NCBI RefSeq assembly: GCF_003030345.1
Contig: NZ_CP028158.1
Span: 6,386,001 to 6,450,000 of the forward strand
Origin: Plantactinospora sp. BC1
Lineage (GTDB): Bacteria > Actinomycetota > Actinomycetes > Mycobacteriales > Micromonosporaceae
Direction of reading: 5' to 3'
Length of the DNA stretch: 64,000 bases
This document shows positions 16,407 through 24,342 of the stretch, one piece after another. The position numbers and the translations under genes are program-made. Numbering within the stretch: the stretch's first letter is position 1; each line of letters begins with the position of its first letter. Below the pieces are notes generated by a model that was not told where the DNA came from, did not search any database, and saw only the letters and a list, made by a program, of their open reading frames with translations.

Positions 16407-16577
16407 TGGCTCGGCCGGCCGGGGCGCTACCGACGGTTCCGGCTCGACTACCGGCGACAAGGTGACATCGGGGCGGCTTCACCGACCCGTCACCGGGGTA
16501 AGAGCAGAGTCAGGCGCACGGCGGGCTCAAGATCAGGTGCCCGGTCGTGACGGTACGCGGGCGGTAAGGGGGTTCCG

Positions 16578-17393
16578 GTGATGGTGGCCACGGTGGCAGC
16601 GCACGTGGAGACCGGTGCCTTGGTGATCACCTTGGCAGGCCGGTGGAGCGTGGCTCAGGCATACACACTGCAACGGGCGATTTCGCGCTGCGCCGCGCAC
16701 CACCCGCCGTACGTGGCGGTGGACTGCACCCGGATCGCCCCGGACAAGCTGCTGCCGACCCTGCTGCCGGCGATGGTGATGCTCCGGGAGTCGTGCCGGC
16801 GCGGCATGACCGTGCTGGTCTGCGCACCGGCCTCGGCCCTGACCGTGCTGCTGCGCCGCCTGCCCACCCGGCGGGTCCGGATCTATCCCCGGCTCACCGA
16901 CGCGCTGAGCCGGATCCGGCCCTACCCCGTGTCGGCCCGCGCCCGGCGGGCCCACCGTCGGCTGCCGCCGGTGCCGCAGGCGGTGAGCGCGGCGCGCGGA
17001 CTGGTCCGGGAGTGCTGCGAGCGGTGGCGCCTCTCCGACGTCGCCGAAGAGGCCCAGCTCGTCGCCTCCGAACTCGTGGCGAACGCCGTCGAGCACGCCG
17101 GTACCGACATCGACCTCACGCTCTGCCACCACCGGCAGCGGCTGCGGATCGCGGTGGCGGACCGGCACCCCGGCGTACCGGCGCTGCCCCGGCGGGAGTC
17201 GGCCCCGGATCCGCGGCAGCCGCTCGCGCTGCGCGGTCGCGGGCTCGGCATGGTGAGCCGGTCGGTCGCCAACTGGGGCGTACTGCCCGGCAGCGACGGC
17301 AAGATCGTCTGGGCCAGCCTGGCCGCCACTCCGGCGTCCCGGCTGCGCCTGCCCAGCCTGGTCACCATCCCCCGGGCCGGCTATCCCGCCTGA
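16578..17393 (+). CDS. STAS domain fused to RsbW-like anti-sigma ATPase
   Basis: Predicted 271-aa soluble protein. Residues ~5-110 look like a STAS domain (G-A-L-V-I-T-L-A-G-R-W-S, then V-A-V-D-C-T-R-I-A, where anti-anti-sigma factors carry the phosphorylatable Ser/Thr region). Residues ~135-255 are a HATPase_c_2 kinase domain: N box E-L-V-A-N-A-V-E-H-A-G, G1 V-A-D-R-H-P-G, G2 R-G-R-G-L-G-M. Such kinases usually phosphorylate STAS partners and sequester a sigma factor; having both in one chain suggests internal control. GTG 16578 or ATG 16581 may start; GGGGG precedes both. No sigma factor gene is nearby. It ends convergent with the NUDIX gene. Confidence 0.75.
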   Translation: MMVATVAAHVETGALVITLAGRWSVAQAYTLQRAISRCAAHHPPYVAVDCTRIAPDKLLPTLLPAMVMLRESCRRGMTVLVCAPASALTVLLRRLPTRRVRIYPRLTDALSRIRPYPVSARARRAHRRLPPVPQAVSAARGLVRECCERWRLSDVAEEAQLVASELVANAVEHAGTDIDLTLCHHRQRLRIAVADRHPGVPALPRRESAPDPRQPLALRGRGLGMVSRSVANWGVLPGSDGKIVWASLAATPASRLRLPSLVTIPRAGYPA

Positions 17394-17494
17394 CCGGACG
17401 CTGTACCCGGCCACCGGCCCGACCGGACCCTGGTCAACCGCCGGCCTGACCGGGGGCTGTGCCAGCGACGGGCTCAGCCTGGGCGGGAACGGGC

Positions 17495-17899
17495 TCAGCG
17501 CAGCTCGCCGGTGCCGTGGAAGTGGTCGAAGATGACCTGGTCGACCGGGGAGACCCGGTGCCGGTCGGCATAGCCCAGCCAGACGATCTCGGCGATCTCG
17601 TTGGCGGGTCGCAGCACACCCCGGTACTCGGCCGCGTAGCAGGTCATCCGGACGACCGTACCGGCCGGGTGCCCGTGCGCCGCTGCCGTGAAGACGCCGA
17701 CCGGCTCGGCGGTACCGGCGACGACGGCGACGCTGAGTTCCTCCTCGATCTCCCGTACCAGGGTTTCGAGGTCCGTCTCGCCGGGCTCCCGTTTGCCGCC
17801 CGGCAGGTAGTAGACGTCCTTGCCGTGCGAGCGGGAGCTGAGGATCCGGCCCTCTTCCAGCCGGATCCAGGCGATCTTGTCGATCGTCTTGTCGATCAT
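17495..17899 (-). CDS. NUDIX hydrolase
   Basis: Predicted 134-aa hydrolase of nucleoside diphosphates linked to another group. The full Nudix box is visible: G-G-K-R-E-P-G-E-T-D-L-E-T-L-V-R-E-I-E-E-E-L at about residues 35-56, with the metal-binding R-E-x2-E-E core. The ATG at 17899 is taken; a GTG at 17905 would add two residues. Substrate cannot be predicted. It stands alone on the minus strand between the STAS/HATPase gene and the MocR gene. Confidence 0.85.
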   Translation of the reverse strand: MIDKTIDKIAWIRLEEGRILSSRSHGKDVYYLPGGKREPGETDLETLVREIEEELSVAVVAGTAEPVGVFTAAAHGHPAGTVVRMTCYAAEYRGVLRPANEIAEIVWLGYADRHRVSPVDQVIFDHFHGTGELR

Positions 17900-17954
17900 C
17901 GTCACCGGGCCGATGATCGCAGGAAGGCCGGTCGGAGACCCCGGCGGGGCCCGC

Positions 17955-19412
17955 TCAGGCGATCACCACCGGCTCCCGCCAGAGCGGGCGCTCCGCCCGG
18001 TCGATGTCGTACCGGACGGCCGCGATCCGGCGTACCGCCTCGGTCAGCTCGGCGGCGGGCAGCGTGAACGGCAGCCGGAGGAAGCGTTCCAGGGTGCCGT
18101 CGAGGCCGAACCTCGGGCCGGGGGCGAGTCGTACCCCCGCCTCCTCGGCGGCCCGGGCGAGCGCGCTGGCGATCGGGCCGTCCAGCTCGGCCCAGAGCGT
18201 CACCCCGCCCGCCGGGGTCCGCACCCGCCAGTTCGGCAGCTCCGCCCGGAGCGCGGCGAGCAGCGCGTCGCGCTGGGCGGCCAACTGCGCCCGCCGGGCC
18301 CGCACGATCGTCCCGGCGTGACCGAGCAGCCGTACCGCGACCAGTTGGTCCAGTACCGGACCGGCCATGTCCACCCCGACCCGGGCCGCCGCCAGCCGCT
18401 GCACCTGGGGTGCCGAGGCGCGGATCCAGCCGATCCGCAGGCCGCCCCAGTACGGCTTGCTCATCCCGCCGATGGTGACGACCCGGGAATGGCGGTCGAA
18501 GACGGCGGTCGGCGGGGGCACCTCGGTGCCGTCCAGCGCGAGGTCCACGAAGGACTCGTCGACCACCAGGTCGGTGCCGCTGGCGTGCGCGGTCGCCACC
18601 ACCCGCTCGCGCAGCTCGGCCGGCATCAGGTGGCCGGTGGGATTCTGGAACTCGGGGATCAGGTAGGCCAGCCGGGGACGGGTCTGCCGGAGGCTGCCGA
18701 GCAGCAGGTCGGCGTCCCAGCCGGTGCCCTCGGTGGCGAGGCCGTGGGTGGCGATCCGGGCCCGGCGCGCGGCGAGCGCGGCGAGCGCGTTGGGATAGGT
18801 CGGCGACTCCACGAGTACGCTGCCGCCGGTCGGCAGGGCGAGTCGGAGCACCAGGTCCAGGGCGTGCTGCACCCCGTTGGTCACCATGATCTGCTCGGGG
18901 CTGGTCGGCAGGCCCCGCTCGGTATACCCCCGGGCCACCGCCGCGCGCAGCTCGACGATCCCGGTCGGGTGGTAGCCGGCGCCGCCGAGATAGCGGGGCA
19001 GGTCCTCGGCGGCGGCCCGGGCGGCCGAGGCGAGTTCCGCCGGGGCGGCCAGCGCGGCGCAGCCGAGGTCGATCATGTCCAGGTCGTCCTGCGGGGTCCA
19101 GAGTCCCGAGCTCGCCACCCGGTGCCCGCCCGGCAGGGTGGTCCAACTGCCGGCCCCCCGGCGGCTGTTCAGGTGCCCGCTCTCCCGCAGCTCCCGGTAG
19201 GCGGCGGTGACGGTGGTCCGGCTGACCCGCAGCGCCTCGGCCAGTTCCCGCTCGGCCGGCAGGCGTACCCCGAGCGGCAGCCGGCCGTCCGCGAGCAGCC
19301 CGCGCACCGCGCCGGCCAGCGCGACGTAGTCGGGGCTGCGCCGGCGCCCCGGCAGGGCGTGCCACTGCCCGAGCATCCGGCCGAGCTGTGCGCCTCGAAC
19401 GAGGCTGGTCAT
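17955..19412 (-). CDS. MocR-family (GntR-HTH plus aminotransferase fold) regulator, YczR-like
   Basis: Predicted 485-aa regulator (start ATG 19412; GTG 19418 is an alternative). The N-terminal ~85 residues are a GntR winged helix (R-L-P-A-E-R-E-L-A-E-A-L-R-V-S-R-T-T-V), the rest a class I aminotransferase fold with PLP lysine in G-G-M-S-K-P-Y-W-G-G-L-R-I-G-W and the N-P-T-G-H motif. MocR proteins use PLP or an amino compound as effector rather than catalysing transamination. It is divergent from a yczE-type gene, the known YczR-YczE pairing, and two direct repeats lie in the shared promoter. Probably it controls that gene. Confidence 0.85.
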   Translation of the reverse strand: MTSLVRGAQLGRMLGQWHALPGRRRSPDYVALAGAVRGLLADGRLPLGVRLPAERELAEALRVSRTTVTAAYRELRESGHLNSRRGAGSWTTLPGGHRVASSGLWTPQDDLDMIDLGCAALAAPAELASAARAAAEDLPRYLGGAGYHPTGIVELRAAVARGYTERGLPTSPEQIMVTNGVQHALDLVLRLALPTGGSVLVESPTYPNALAALAARRARIATHGLATEGTGWDADLLLGSLRQTRPRLAYLIPEFQNPTGHLMPAELRERVVATAHASGTDLVVDESFVDLALDGTEVPPPTAVFDRHSRVVTIGGMSKPYWGGLRIGWIRASAPQVQRLAAARVGVDMAGPVLDQLVAVRLLGHAGTIVRARRAQLAAQRDALLAALRAELPNWRVRTPAGGVTLWAELDGPIASALARAAEEAGVRLAPGPRFGLDGTLERFLRLPFTLPAAELTEAVRRIAAVRYDIDRAERPLWREPVVIA

Positions 19413-19426
19413 AGCCACTTCACCTC

Positions 19427-19461
19427 GATTGGCCCTTCAGTACCGCTGGATTGGCCCTCAG
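19427..19461. promoter_or_regulatory. two direct repeats in the mocR-yczE divergent promoter
   Basis: GATTGGCCCT followed by a CAG occurs at 19427 and again at 19449, 22 bp apart, about two helical turns on the same face. MocR-family dimers are known to bind direct repeats between divergent genes, so this is a good operator candidate. It also argues against the TTG at 19451 as the yczE start. Confidence 0.6.
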
Positions 19462-19471
19462 AGTGGCATGC

Positions 19472-20137
19472 ATGGCAAAAATTGGCAACAGTGGCGATCG
19501 GCTCGTCCGGCGTCTCGGACAGCTCTACGTCGGACTGACGCTCTACGGCGTCAGCATGGCGCTGATGGTCGAGGCGTCCCTCGGGCTCGACCCCTGGGAC
19601 GTCTTCCACCAGGGGCTCTCCCGGCTCACCGGGGCGTCGATCGGCACCGTGACCATCGCCGTCGGCGCCCTGGTGCTGTTGCTCTGGATCCCGCTGCGGC
19701 AGCGTCCCGGCCTCGGCACGGTGAGCAACGTCGTCGTCATCGGGCTCGCCGTCGACCTGGCGCTGGCCCTGTTGCCGACCGTCGAGGCACTGCCGACCCG
19801 GATCGGCTTCCTGGTCGCCGGCATCCTGCTCAACGGCATGGCGACCGGCCTGTACATCGGCGCCCGGCTCGGCCCCGGCCCGCGCGACGGCCTGATGACC
19901 GGGTACGTCGCCCGCCGGCCGCACCGCTCGCTCCGGCTGGTCCGTACGGTCATCGAGCTGGCCGTACTGGCGATCGGGTTCGTCCTCGGCGGCCAGGTCG
20001 GGATCGGCACGGTCGCCTACGCCCTGGCCATCGGCCCGCTGGTGCACGCCTTCATCCCGATGTTCACGGTGCCACCCGCGCAGCCCGTACCACCGGCGCG
20101 GCCCGACCCGGTCTCGCAGCCCGACCCCGTTCCGTAG
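19472..20137 (+). CDS. yczE: YczE/YitT-like integral membrane protein
   Basis: Predicted 221-aa membrane protein with about five hydrophobic segments. It has the family features L-Y-G-V-S-M-A-L-M-V-E-A-S-L-G-L-D-P-W-D-V-F-H-Q-G near the N-terminus and G-L-Y-I-G-A-R-L-G-P-G-P-R-D-G-L-M-T mid-chain. YczE proteins are of unknown transport role, implicated in membrane homeostasis and lipopeptide production in Bacillus, and are typically controlled by the adjacent MocR regulator. ATG 19472 is chosen because upstream starts would lie in the operator. The C-terminal Pro/Asp tail is encoded by the start of an 18-bp minisatellite that runs past the stop. Confidence 0.8.
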   Translation: MAKIGNSGDRLVRRLGQLYVGLTLYGVSMALMVEASLGLDPWDVFHQGLSRLTGASIGTVTIAVGALVLLLWIPLRQRPGLGTVSNVVVIGLAVDLALALLPTVEALPTRIGFLVAGILLNGMATGLYIGARLGPGPRDGLMTGYVARRPHRSLRLVRTVIELAVLAIGFVLGGQVGIGTVAYALAIGPLVHAFIPMFTVPPAQPVPPARPDPVSQPDPVP

Positions 20138-20241
20138 CCCGCCCCCGTTTCACAGCCCGACCCCGTCTCACAGCCCGGAGCCGTTCCGTAGCCCGACCCC
20201 GTTTCGTGGCCCGGAGCCGTTCCGTCGCCCGGGGCGCCGCG
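20098..20241. repeat. 18-bp tandem repeat across the yczE stop
   Basis: About eight 18-bp units resembling GCAGCCCGACCCCGTTCC, several differing by one to four bases. The first two encode the P-D-P-V-type tail of YczE; the stop codon (20135-20137) lies in the third and the array continues about 100 bp into non-coding DNA. Confidence 0.8.
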
Positions 20242-20380
20242 CGAAGCCCGGCGGTGCGGCCGAAAAAGATCGTCGATCCGGCTCGGATCGTCCCACGTGG
20301 AGGGCGGGTGTCCTTGGTTCGACGGAATGAAGCGGTGCACAACGGTTCCGTCGGATGGCGCGGCACGGCATCATTTCCCC

Positions 20381-20836
20381 ATGGGGGATGAGGGATGGCG
20401 TTGGTCCGACGCTTGGATCTTCGTATCGCTGATCATCGCGGGCGGTGCCGGACGGCACCGGCGGTCGAGCAGCACCCGCCGGCCGGAGGGCGTCCGGCTC
20501 GCCGACGTGCTCTCCACCGCCGACCATCTCAACCGGGCCCTCCCGGCCCGGCACGAGATCGAGGCCGCGGTGCGCCGCCTGGTGGGCGCCGGCCTGATCA
20601 CCGTCTCGGACGGCTGGTTCCGGGTCACCTCCGCCGGTGAGCACCTGTGGCGTACCCGGCCGCACGGCGGGCTCGCCACCACCGTCGAGACGGTGCACGG
20701 GGTGCTGACCCGCCGGCACTCCCCCGGCAGCCACGACTGGGAACTCGCCGAGGACGAGCACGCCGCGGCGATTCAGGAGTACGCCGCCCGGTTCACCCTG
20801 CCGATGCCGCGCCGCTCACCGGAGAACGGCAGATAG
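20381..20836 (+). CDS. hypothetical winged-helix-like protein
   Basis: Predicted 151-aa soluble protein. Residues ~35-90 read like a winged helix: V-R-L-A-D-V-L-S-T-A-D-H, then E-I-E-A-A-V-R-R-L-V-G-A-G-L-I and a wing V-S-D-G-W-F-R-V-T. The first ~20 residues include W-R-W-S-D-A-W-I-F-V-S-L-I-I-A-G-G, as in a common actinobacterial hypothetical family. The ATG at 20381 has a G-rich but weak ribosome site. Function and DNA binding are unproven. It ends convergent with hisF. Confidence 0.6.
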   Translation: MGDEGWRWSDAWIFVSLIIAGGAGRHRRSSSTRRPEGVRLADVLSTADHLNRALPARHEIEAAVRRLVGAGLITVSDGWFRVTSAGEHLWRTRPHGGLATTVETVHGVLTRRHSPGSHDWELAEDEHAAAIQEYAARFTLPMPRRSPENGR

Positions 20837-20884
20837 TCCACCGGGGCCGACCGGCGGGCAGCGCCGCGTCGGAAAGCGGCGGGG

Positions 20885-21655
20885 TCAGCGGACCGGGTGC
20901 CCGGCGCCGCGCAGCGCGTCCTTGACCTCGCCGACGCTCAGCTCACCGAAGTGGAAGACGCTGGCCGCCAGGACCGCGTCCGCACCGGCCGCCACCGCCG
21001 GGGGAAAGTGGGCGACCGCGCCGGCCCCGCCGCTGGCCACCACGGGTACGTCCGCCACCCGCCGGACCGCGCCGATCAACTCCAGGTCGAAGCCGGCCTT
21101 GGTGCCGTCGGCGTCCATCGAGTTGAGCAGGATCTCCCCGGCGCCCAACTCGGCGGCCCGGGCGGCCCAGCCGACCGCGTCGATCCCGGTGCCGCGCCGG
21201 CCGCCGTGGGTGGTCACCTCGAACCCGCTCTCGGTGCTGGTCCCGGCCGGGGTACGCCGCACGTCCAGGGAGAGCACCAGCACCTGCCGGCCGAACCGCT
21301 CGGCGATCTCGGCGATCAGCTCCGGTCGGGCGATCGCGGCGGTGTTCACCCCCACCTTGTCCGCACCCGCCCGGAGCAGTACGTCGACGTCGGCGACCCG
21401 GCGTACCCCGCCGCCGACGGTGAGCGGGATGAAGACCGTCTCGGCGGTCCGGCGTACCACGTCGAGCATGGTGCCCCGGTCGTCGGAGGAGGCGGTGACG
21501 TCGAGGAAGGTCAGCTCGTCGGCACCGGCCTCGTCGTACGCCCCGGCCAGCTCGACCGGATCGCCCGCGTCCCGCAGGTCGACGAAGTTGACCCCCTTGA
21601 CGACCCGCCCCGCGTCCACGTCGAGACAGGGGATCACCCGTACCGCCACCGTCAT
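20885..21655 (-). CDS. hisF: imidazole glycerol phosphate synthase subunit HisF
   Basis: Predicted 256-aa TIM-barrel cyclase subunit. With HisH-supplied ammonia it converts PRFAR to imidazole glycerol phosphate and AICAR. The start [18 protein letters not shown] carries the first catalytic Asp, and the phosphate-binding loops V-G-G-G-V-R and A-S-G-G-A are present. Length is normal for the family. It is the last gene of the his operon, 49 bp after priA. Confidence 0.95.
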   Translation of the reverse strand: MTVAVRVIPCLDVDAGRVVKGVNFVDLRDAGDPVELAGAYDEAGADELTFLDVTASSDDRGTMLDVVRRTAETVFIPLTVGGGVRRVADVDVLLRAGADKVGVNTAAIARPELIAEIAERFGRQVLVLSLDVRRTPAGTSTESGFEVTTHGGRRGTGIDAVGWAARAAELGAGEILLNSMDADGTKAGFDLELIGAVRRVADVPVVASGGAGAVAHFPPAVAAGADAVLAASVFHFGELSVGEVKDALRGAGHPVR

Positions 21656-21704
21656 GCGCCGAGCCTAACCGGCGCGGCCACTACCGCCTCCGCCGCGCGG
21701 ACCA

Positions 21705-22430
21705 TCACGCCGCCCGCAGTACGGCGAGGGCCTCGGCGACGGTGAACGCACCGGCGTAGAGCGCCTTGCCGGCGATCACGCCCTCCACCCCGATCGGTTC
21801 CAGCGTGGCGAGCGCGCGCAGGTCGTCCAGGGTCGAGACGCCACCGGAGGCGATCACCGGGGCGTCGGTACGAGCGCAGACCTCGCGCAGCAGGTCGAGG
21901 TTGGGGCCGCGCATCATGCCGTCCTTGGTGATGTCGGTCACCACGTAACGGGCCGCGCCGGCCTTGTCCAGCCGCTCCAGCACCTCGAACAGGTCGCCGC
22001 CGTCCCGCGTCCAGCCTCGGGCCGAGAGGGTACGGCCGCGCACGTCCAGCCCGATCGCCACCCGGTCGCCGTACTCGCCGACCACCCGGTCGCACCACTG
22101 CGGGTCCTCCAGCGCGGCGGTGCCGATGTTGATCCGGGCCGCCCCGGTGCCCAGCGCGGCCCGCAGCGACGCGTCGTCCCGGATTCCGCCGGAGAGTTCG
22201 ACCTTGACGTCGAGCCGGCCGACCACCTCGGCCAGGAGTTCGGCGTTCGAGCCCCGGCCGAACGCGGCGTCGAGGTCGACCAGGTGGACCCAGTCGGCGC
22301 CGTCACGCTGCCAGGCCAGGGCGGCCTCCAGCGGCTCGCCGTAGCTGGTCTCACTGCCGGCGGCGCCCTGGACCAGGCGGACGGCCTGGCCGTTCGCGAC
22401 GTCGACGGCGGGAAGCAGGGTCAGGCTCAA
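21705..22430 (-). CDS. priA: bifunctional phosphoribosyl isomerase PriA (HisA/TrpF)
   Basis: Predicted 241-aa TIM barrel that isomerises ProFAR in histidine synthesis and, in actinobacteria, usually PRA in tryptophan synthesis as well. Visible: [14 protein letters not shown] at the start, E-L-S-G-G-I-R-D-D, the catalytic T-D-I-T-K-D-G-M, and S-A-R-G-W-T in the loop typical of PriA. The start is a TTG (22430) with GAGGAG seven bases upstream; no ATG or GTG in frame fits better. It is preceded by hisH and a small membrane protein gene. Confidence 0.9.
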   Translation of the reverse strand: MSLTLLPAVDVANGQAVRLVQGAAGSETSYGEPLEAALAWQRDGADWVHLVDLDAAFGRGSNAELLAEVVGRLDVKVELSGGIRDDASLRAALGTGAARINIGTAALEDPQWCDRVVGEYGDRVAIGLDVRGRTLSARGWTRDGGDLFEVLERLDKAGAARYVVTDITKDGMMRGPNLDLLREVCARTDAPVIASGGVSTLDDLRALATLEPIGVEGVIAGKALYAGAFTVAEALAVLRAA

Positions 22431-22466
22431 CGTGCACTCCTCGGTTGGCGAAACGACGGTGGTGGC

Positions 22467-22793
22467 TCAGGTCCGGCGGCCCAGCGCGATCACCACGACC
22501 GCCGGCAGTACCAGCAGCAGCAGCGCGATCAGGAGAAGCCGCAGCGCGAGGTCGTCGACGAGCAGCCAGATGACGATCACCGCCGCCACGGAGAGTACGA
22601 CCACTCCGGCCCGCTCACCCCGGCTGCGCCGCGCGAACAACCGCCCGGTACGCCGGTCCGGCAGTCGCGGGGCGAGCCGGCGCAGCAGGGTACGGCGGCG
22701 TTGCCGGCGGGCGACCCGACGGGCCCGGACGGCGCGTTCCCGTTCCGCCTCGGCGAGCCGTACCGCGCGGCGGCGGGCCCGTTCCTTGCTCAC
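22467..22793 (-). CDS. small basic membrane protein in the his operon
   Basis: Predicted 108-aa protein. The first ~60 residues are strongly Arg/Ala-rich and basic, as a cytoplasmic helix. Two closely spaced hydrophobic segments follow (about 66-82 and 84-104), ending in G-R-R-T. The GTG at 22793 begins V-S-K-E-R-A-R-R-R, after a G-rich but weak ribosome site. It lies between hisH and priA on the same strand, so it should be co-transcribed. No family is recognised; a link to histidine synthesis is not implied by its sequence. Confidence 0.6.
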   Translation of the reverse strand: MSKERARRRAVRLAEAERERAVRARRVARRQRRRTLLRRLAPRLPDRRTGRLFARRSRGERAGVVVLSVAAVIVIWLLVDDLALRLLLIALLLLVLPAVVVIALGRRT

Positions 22794-22848
22794 CGGGCGA
22801 CCCCCGCCCCGGCACGGCACCTCGGGACGGCCCCGGTCCGGGGCGCGG

Positions 22849-23490
22849 TCACAGCGTGGCCAGCCAGTTGCGCAGCAGGATCCGACCGGCCTCGGCGGAC
22901 TTCTCGGGATGGAACTGGGCGGCCGACAGCGGGCCGCGCTCCACCGCAGCCACGAACCGTCCACCGTGCTCGGCGGTGGTCGGCAGCGCACCGGAGGCGG
23001 TCAGGGCGGCCGCGTCGGTCGGGGCGTAGGAGTGCACGAAGTAGAAGCGGGCGTCGGCCGGCAGCCCGGTGAAGAGCCGGGACTCCGGCGGTGCGGCGAC
23101 GGTGTTCCAGCCCATGTGCGGCACCCGCCGGGCGGCCAGCCCGGTCACCCCGCCGGGCAGCAGCCCGAGCCCCTTGGTGACGAGGCCGTGCTCCTCGCCG
23201 TACTCGAAAAGGATCTGCATGCCGACGCAGATGCCCAGCACCGGGCGGCCCGCCGCGACCCGCTCGGCGATCACCGGCCCGGCCCGCAGCGCCTCGATCC
23301 CGGCCATGCAGGCGGCGAAGGCGCCGACCCCGGGCACCACCAGACCGTCGGCGGCGGCCGCCGCGTCGAGGTCGTCGGTGACCGTCACCTCGGCGCCGGC
23401 CCGGGCCACCGCCCGCTGCGCGGAGCGGAGGTTGCCGGAGCCGTAGTCCAGCACCACCACCCGGGGCAGCGCCGGCACCTCGGCGGTCAT
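22849..23490 (-). CDS. hisH: imidazole glycerol phosphate synthase glutaminase subunit HisH
   Basis: Predicted 213-aa class I glutamine amidotransferase that releases ammonia for HisF. The oxyanion region P-G-V-G-A-F, nucleophile elbow G-I-C-V-G-M-Q, and the His-Glu pair in Q-F-H-P-E-K-S are present. The start ATG 23490 overlaps the stop of the upstream 57-aa gene (ATGA), indicating coupling. Confidence 0.95.
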   Translation of the reverse strand: MTAEVPALPRVVVLDYGSGNLRSAQRAVARAGAEVTVTDDLDAAAAADGLVVPGVGAFAACMAGIEALRAGPVIAERVAAGRPVLGICVGMQILFEYGEEHGLVTKGLGLLPGGVTGLAARRVPHMGWNTVAAPPESRLFTGLPADARFYFVHSYAPTDAAALTASGALPTTAEHGGRFVAAVERGPLSAAQFHPEKSAEAGRILLRNWLATL

Positions 23491-23660
23491 CCGCCCTCTC
23501 CGGGTACGAGCCAGAGCACGCCACCGGCGGTGGCGAGCAGGGCGAGCAGGCCGACGATCCAGAGCACCCGCTGCGGTGCGCCCTGGCGGTGCAGCGACCA
23601 GGCGCCACCGATCAGCACGCCACCCAGCGCGAAGAGCGCCACCGGCAGGACGACGTCCAT
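23487..23660 (-). CDS. 57-aa membrane protein between hisB and hisH
   Basis: Predicted 57-aa protein (starts M-D-V-V-L-P-V-A-L-F-A-L-G-G-V-L, ends L-V-P-G-E-G-G). Two hydrophobic segments, about 3-21 and 32-52, flank a short basic loop (H-R-Q-G-A-P-Q-R). Both ends overlap neighbours by ATGA: its ATG with the hisB stop and its stop with the hisH ATG. This tight fit and normal third-position GC support a real gene despite its size. Function unknown. Confidence 0.75.
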   Translation of the reverse strand: MDVVLPVALFALGGVLIGGAWSLHRQGAPQRVLWIVGLLALLATAGGVLWLVPGEGG

Positions 23661-24271
23661 CAGAGCAGCCCCTTGGTGCTCGGCACCGCGCCGGCCGACC
23701 GGGGATCGATCGCCACCGCCTCGCGCAGCGCCCGGGCGACCGCCTTGAACTGCGCCTCCACCACGTGGTGCGCGTCGGGGTGCCCGCCGGGCCGGGCGGC
23801 CCGGAGCACCGAGACGTGCAGGGTCAGCCGGGCGGACTGGCCGAAGGACTCCCAGATGTGCCGGGTCATGCTGGTCGGATAGACCGGCCCGATGTACGGG
23901 GCGAGCGCCGGCTCGTCGTGCACGACGTAAGGCCGGCCGGAGAGGTCGACGGCGGCCCGGACCAGCACCTCGTCCATCGGGATCGTGGCCGACCCGTACC
24001 GCCGGATGCCGATCTTGTTGCCGAGGGCCTGGTCGAACGCGGTACCGAGGGCCAGCGAGGTGTCCTCGATGGTGTGGTGCGCGTCGATCTCCAGGTCGCC
24101 GACCGTGTGCACGGTCAGGTCGAAACCGCCGTGCCGGGCGATCTGGTGCAGCATGTGGTCGTAGAAGCCGACCCCGGTGGTGATGTCGGCCTGTCCGGAG
24201 CCGTCGAGATCCAGCTCGACGAGCACCTTGGTCTCGGCCGTGGTCCGCTCGACCCGGGCGGTTCTGCTCAC
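23660..24271 (-). CDS. hisB: imidazoleglycerol-phosphate dehydratase HisB
   Basis: Predicted 203-aa manganese enzyme converting imidazole glycerol phosphate to imidazole acetol phosphate. The two metal-site repeats are seen as D-A-H-H-T-I-E-D-T and D-A-H-H-V-V-E-A, plus G-V-G-F-Y-D-H-M-L. The GTG at 24271 (V-S-R-T-A-R-V-E-R) is chosen over the longer open frame because AAAGG lies just upstream and homologues begin here. It follows hisC by 71 bp. Confidence 0.92.
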   Translation of the reverse strand: MSRTARVERTTAETKVLVELDLDGSGQADITTGVGFYDHMLHQIARHGGFDLTVHTVGDLEIDAHHTIEDTSLALGTAFDQALGNKIGIRRYGSATIPMDEVLVRAAVDLSGRPYVVHDEPALAPYIGPVYPTSMTRHIWESFGQSARLTLHVSVLRAARPGGHPDAHHVVEAQFKAVARALREAVAIDPRSAGAVPSTKGLL

Positions 24272-24342
24272 GGTAGGACCTTTCGCTGTCCGGGGCGGCC
24301 GACCGGTTGCCCGGCTCGGCCGACCTGCTGTTCGGTAACGCA

